In this document: in pieces, positions 61,177 to 64,000 of the stretch | Layout: every line of letters begins with the position of its first letter | Numbering within the stretch: the stretch's first letter is position 1 | Assembly (NCBI RefSeq): GCF_023656565.1 | Contig: NZ_JAMOKG010000002.1 | Span: 253,619-317,618, forward strand | Source of the DNA: Flavobacterium tyrosinilyticum | GTDB taxonomy: Bacteria > Bacteroidota > Bacteroidia > Flavobacteriales > Flavobacteriaceae | DNA length: 64,000 nucleotides | Reading direction: 5' to 3' | The notes under the pieces: generated by a model | What the model was told of the DNA's origin: nothing | The model's database searches: none | What the model saw: only the letters and a program-made list of their open reading frames with translations | Made by a program: the position numbers and the translations under genes

Positions 61177-63495
61177 CTAAAGTCTTACGGTTAGGCTTAC
61201 TAAGAAGTTTGCTGGAGTTTGAGCCATTCCATAAGAATCCCAATATTTTGTGTTGGTTAGGTTGTTGAATTTAACTCCAAGTCTCCAAACGGGTCTGTCG
61301 TAAAATACTGTTGCGCTATAAATCGAATAAGAAGGAGCATAAAAGCTTTCGTCTTCAAATTTATACTGTTTGTCTACATAGTTTCCTCCAAAACCAAATC
61401 CTAAGTTTTTTAAGGTGTTTTGAAATTTATACGAAAGCCAAAAATTCACCACATTTTCTGGTGCGCCGCTAGCCTTGTTGCCTTCAATTAAAGGGTCAGA
61501 CGATTTAACGATACGATTGTCATTATAAGCATAACCAGCCGTCAAGTTTAAACCGTTTATCGGATTGGCAATGAATTCAAAATCAATTCCTTTACTTACT
61601 TGTTTTCCGTCCTGAATGTTATATCCATCTGGTTTTGTTCTTGTAGCATTATCAATTGTAATGTTGTAATAGCTTAGTGTTGTGCTTAATTTTTTATTGA
61701 AAGCTTCTACTTTTACACCACCTTCATATTGATTAGCATAAACTGGTTTTAAGATTAATATTGATCCATCTGGCTGATTTACCGGACCTGAATTTTGAAA
61801 ACCATTCATATAATTTCCAAATAAAGAAACCTGATCTTTAACTACTTCATAAACCAAACCTAATTTTGGAGACAAAGCAGTTTGGTTGTAGCCCTCTGTA
61901 TCTTCGATTTTTTTCTGAACAAAGTTATCCAGACGAAGACTTAACATTACAGATAAGCGATCTGTAAAACTAACTACATCTGAAGCATAAACACTAAAAG
62001 TCTGTTCATTTGGAACGCCAAATTGCATTTCTTTCAATTTTGGGTCTACATCGCTTTTTCGAATTGGTTCAAAATCTGTTGTTACATCTATTAAATCCAA
62101 TACTTGTGTGGTAGCATATTTAAATGTTCCTTTTGTAAATCGGTAATTAATACCTGCTAATAATTTATGTTTGATGCTTCCTGTTGAAAATTCGCCATTA
62201 ATATTTTCCTGAAAATTGGTAAAATTATTATGAATTGGTCCAAAACGGGATACCATTCTTTGAACTTCTGTTGGCGATTTCCATGCAGTGTAGTACTGAT
62301 AACTATGATTGACACGTTCGTCTACCAATGAGAATAGTGTTGTAGATTTCCAGTTGTCAGAAAGTTTATATTCTGCCTGAGCAAATATTTTAGGAGAGCT
62401 TGTTTTAGCATCAAGATCATCTGCAAATAAGCTCGTTCTGTAATCTACTTTTAGATCTGTTGGGTTGGTAAGTCCTGCCGCATACGAACGTCCGTAAGTA
62501 GGGCGTGTGTTGTTGGTATTGAAAATCTCGGTGTCTAAACTCAGCGTTAACCTATCGGTTGCTTTATAAATAATACTCGGTGCAAATAAGACTGTTTTAT
62601 TAAAACCATAATTTAAGAAACTGTTTTCTGTATTTGCCGAAGCGTTCATTCTAAACAAAACTTTTTTATTCTGAGTCAAAGGCATATTAAAATCTACCGC
62701 GACACGCTGTAGTCCAAAGCTTCCTCCTGTATAAGATATCTCTGTTTTGCTAGTTTCAAAAGGCTTTTTGGTAACTAAGTTTACAACTCCTCCAAATGAA
62801 GAAACAGAAGAACCAAACAAAGTTCCAGAAGGCCCTTTTAGCACCTCAATTCGTTCGGCATTATCAATTGAGATAGAGCTTCTCCCAGAAAGAGTCTCCA
62901 TGCCGTTTCGTGCGTTTACACCAGTGCTGAATCCTCTAAAACTAATTTCAAGTCCGCCAGAAGGATATATTTTTGAGATTGCGCCCGTAGCATTTTGAAC
63001 CGCGCTTCGTATGTCTACCGCAATTTGTTCTTGTAATAGTTCTTTGTGAATAACATTATAAACCTGAGGATTTTCCAGGTTCTTTAGTGGCATTCTGGCT
63101 ACATAATCGGTCTTTTTTGATAAAATGCTTTTCTTGCCATTTACGATAACTTCATTCAATTCCTTATTAGAAACCTTAAGCTGTAAATTAATTGTTGAGG
63201 TTTCATTTTCTGTAACTGTAACTTCAGTTTCTGCGGTTTCGTAACCTGCCAAAGACACTTGGAGTGTATAAGAATTGGCTTTTACTTTATTAAAATCAAA
63301 AGTACCATCGTCATTAGAAACGGTACCGTATTTTGTGCTTTTAAGAATAATATTTACACCTGCAGCAGCATCGCCGTCTGAGGTGGTTATGGTTCCTTTT
63401 ATTTTTCCGTGGTTTTGTGCAAAGGCAGATAAAAACGAAAATAAAAAACTGATTGAAAATAGAAAACGTGTAGTTTTCAAACTGAGGTAATTCAT
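61177..63495 (-). CDS. TonB-dependent receptor with carboxypeptidase-regulatory-like domain
   Basis: 772 residues. Signal peptide (about 1-26, AFAQ), a CarboxypepD_reg-like Ig module (about 27-110; GKIKGTITTSDGDAAAGVNI, SLAGYETAETEVTV), linker with KELNEVIVNGK as probable TonB box, plug (GLEISFRGFSTGVNARNG, RIEVLKGPSGTLFGSSVSSFGGVVNLVTKKP) and barrel ending LVSLTVRL. FhuA/FecA-like iron-complex receptor. The domain does not look like SusC. Has the best promoter/operator match of the locus. Confidence 0.92.
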   Translation of the reverse strand: MNYLSLKTTRFLFSISFLFSFLSAFAQNHGKIKGTITTSDGDAAAGVNIILKSTKYGTVSNDDGTFDFNKVKANSYTLQVSLAGYETAETEVTVTENETSTINLQLKVSNKELNEVIVNGKKSILSKKTDYVARMPLKNLENPQVYNVIHKELLQEQIAVDIRSAVQNATGAISKIYPSGGLEISFRGFSTGVNARNGMETLSGRSSISIDNAERIEVLKGPSGTLFGSSVSSFGGVVNLVTKKPFETSKTEISYTGGSFGLQRVAVDFNMPLTQNKKVLFRMNASANTENSFLNYGFNKTVLFAPSIIYKATDRLTLSLDTEIFNTNNTRPTYGRSYAAGLTNPTDLKVDYRTSLFADDLDAKTSSPKIFAQAEYKLSDNWKSTTLFSLVDERVNHSYQYYTAWKSPTEVQRMVSRFGPIHNNFTNFQENINGEFSTGSIKHKLLAGINYRFTKGTFKYATTQVLDLIDVTTDFEPIRKSDVDPKLKEMQFGVPNEQTFSVYASDVVSFTDRLSVMLSLRLDNFVQKKIEDTEGYNQTALSPKLGLVYEVVKDQVSLFGNYMNGFQNSGPVNQPDGSILILKPVYANQYEGGVKVEAFNKKLSTTLSYYNITIDNATRTKPDGYNIQDGKQVSKGIDFEFIANPINGLNLTAGYAYNDNRIVKSSDPLIEGNKASGAPENVVNFWLSYKFQNTLKNLGFGFGGNYVDKQYKFEDESFYAPSYSIYSATVFYDRPVWRLGVKFNNLTNTKYWDSYGMAQTPANFLVSLTVRL

Positions 63496-63526
63496 TGCTA
63501 TTTATTAATTGGTTTGTAAATAATAT

Positions 63527-63543
63527 TTATTTAGAATAAATAA
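63527..63543 (-). promoter_or_regulatory. Shared 17-bp motif, copy 3 (candidate Fur operator)
   Basis: TTATTTAGAATAAATAA, a perfect 7-3-7 inverted repeat, placed just downstream of the -7 element at 63552 and about where transcription should start. Related copies are at 61080 and 60028. Confidence 0.55.
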
Positions 63544-63551
63544 AAACAATG

Positions 63552-63581
63552 CAAATGTAAAAATTAAAATAACTTTAACAA
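63552..63581 (-). promoter_or_regulatory. Promoter of the TonB-dependent receptor gene
   Basis: Minus strand TTG (63579-63581), 19 bp, TACATTTG (63552-63559): near-ideal Bacteroidota -33/-7 pair. Confidence 0.7.
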
Positions 63582-63686
63582 TTTTATTTTTTTGTCATTT
63601 AGTTTTGAAATTGTTAAATGTTGATTATTGAGATAATTAAATGAAATTCTTAGTTGATGTTTTAGCGAGATAAAGTTTTAAAGCCT

Positions 63687-63694
63687 TAATTTTG
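63687..63694 (+). promoter_or_regulatory. Candidate -7 element of the MFS gene
   Basis: TAATTTTG matches TAnnTTTG, 19 bp before the ATG; the -33 region is weak. Confidence 0.4.
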
Positions 63695-63713
63695 CAGTCT
63701 GAAAAATGACTTC

Positions 63714-64000
63714 ATGATTTTACCATTCTTTAAAAAGATTCAAAATACGCCTAGAGGATATCGTATTGCCAATACTGTTTTTTTCTTTCTTTCTGGTTTT
63801 GGATATTCTTCGTGGGTTTCAAGAATTCCACATATACAAGCCCAATTAAAATTGTCTGAGGCCGAATTTGGTGCAGTTTTATTTGCTTTTCCGATAGGTT
63901 TAATGCTGACAATGCCTTTTACAGGAAAACTATTAAATAAATACAGCAGTCGTTATATTATGCTTCTTGGCGCGGTTATGTTCAATATTGCGCTGTCGTT
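63714..64000 (+). CDS. MFS transporter, N-terminal part (cut by window end)
   Basis: At least 95 residues before the window ends in frame. The start is MILPFFKKI, then RGYRIANTVFFFLSGFGYSSW as first helix, RIPHIQAQLKLSEAEFGAVLFAFPIGLMLTMPFTGKLLNKYSSRYIMLLGAVMF as loop, second and third helices. The LxxxExxFGxxLFxxPxG pattern fits the YbjJ-like branch of the major facilitator superfamily. Substrate unknown. An ATG at 63706 runs straight to a stop and is not the start. Confidence 0.8.
   Translation, partial: MILPFFKKIQNTPRGYRIANTVFFFLSGFGYSSWVSRIPHIQAQLKLSEAEFGAVLFAFPIGLMLTMPFTGKLLNKYSSRYIMLLGAVMFNIALS

Overview
This is AT-rich chromosomal DNA from a member of the Bacteroidota, most likely Flavobacterium or a close relative. 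The evidence is a type IX secretion (T9SS) cassette (type B C-terminal domain cargo, PorP/SprF, OmpA-type PorE-like protein), a fused SecDF, promoter -7 elements of the TAnnTTTG type, A-rich start regions rather than Shine-Dalgarno sites, and several Bacteroidota-typical families. Genes are dense and full length. I see no rRNA, tRNA, transposase, integrase, phage gene or CRISPR array.

Layout. 1-9.6 kb: a heptamer array, a TrmH/SpoU methyltransferase, a secreted phosphatase-like protein, then a conserved membrane module (DUF58, MoxR ATPase, DUF4350, DUF4129, SpoIIM, with a divergent RDD protein) and a secreted CsgG/TolB-N-like protein. 9.8-20.2 kb: a TRIC-type channel, then a surface-glycan cluster with a GNAT/FemAB-like transferase, an FdtB-like sugar aminotransferase, a Wzx-type flippase, an MBOAT acyltransferase with an SGNH partner, four GT2 glycosyltransferases and an FdtA-like ketoisomerase. 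FdtA and FdtB together indicate a dTDP-3-amino-3,6-dideoxyhexose. 20.2-28.4 kb: ftsE, a 1004-residue TPR protein, a PhzF-family enzyme, an outer-membrane barrel and a GreA-like protein, then a 644-bp spacer full of palindromes. 28.4-46.2 kb: tandem asparagine synthetases (the second has lost its glutaminase residues), gyrB, mdh, secDF, a PagL-like protein, lgt, yidD, cysS, a four-helix-bundle protein, folE, a class I aminotransferase and a retropepsin-like/PDZ protein. 46.4-56.1 kb: the T9SS cassette, a lipoprotein, a DUF1573 protein and valS. 56.3-64 kb: an APC permease, then two TonB-dependent receptors flanking a DUF4198 protein, all three with a shared 17-bp near-palindromic upstream motif, and the start of an MFS transporter cut by the window edge.

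The least ordinary part is the spacers. Many are built of degenerate short words repeated at a strict period of 7 or 8 bp (called ladders here), often as two reverse-complementary arms that would fold into long hairpins. At three loci a 40-bp ladder of exactly five octamers sits 1-3 nt before an ATG. At several loci a ladder or palindrome runs into the stop codon, and one heptamer ladder is read in frame inside the sugar aminotransferase next to its PLP lysine. The other observations I rate highest are the Cys-to-Ser asparagine synthetase paralogue and the metal-uptake locus with its common operator and a DUF4198 protein predicted to start with histidine after signal cleavage.
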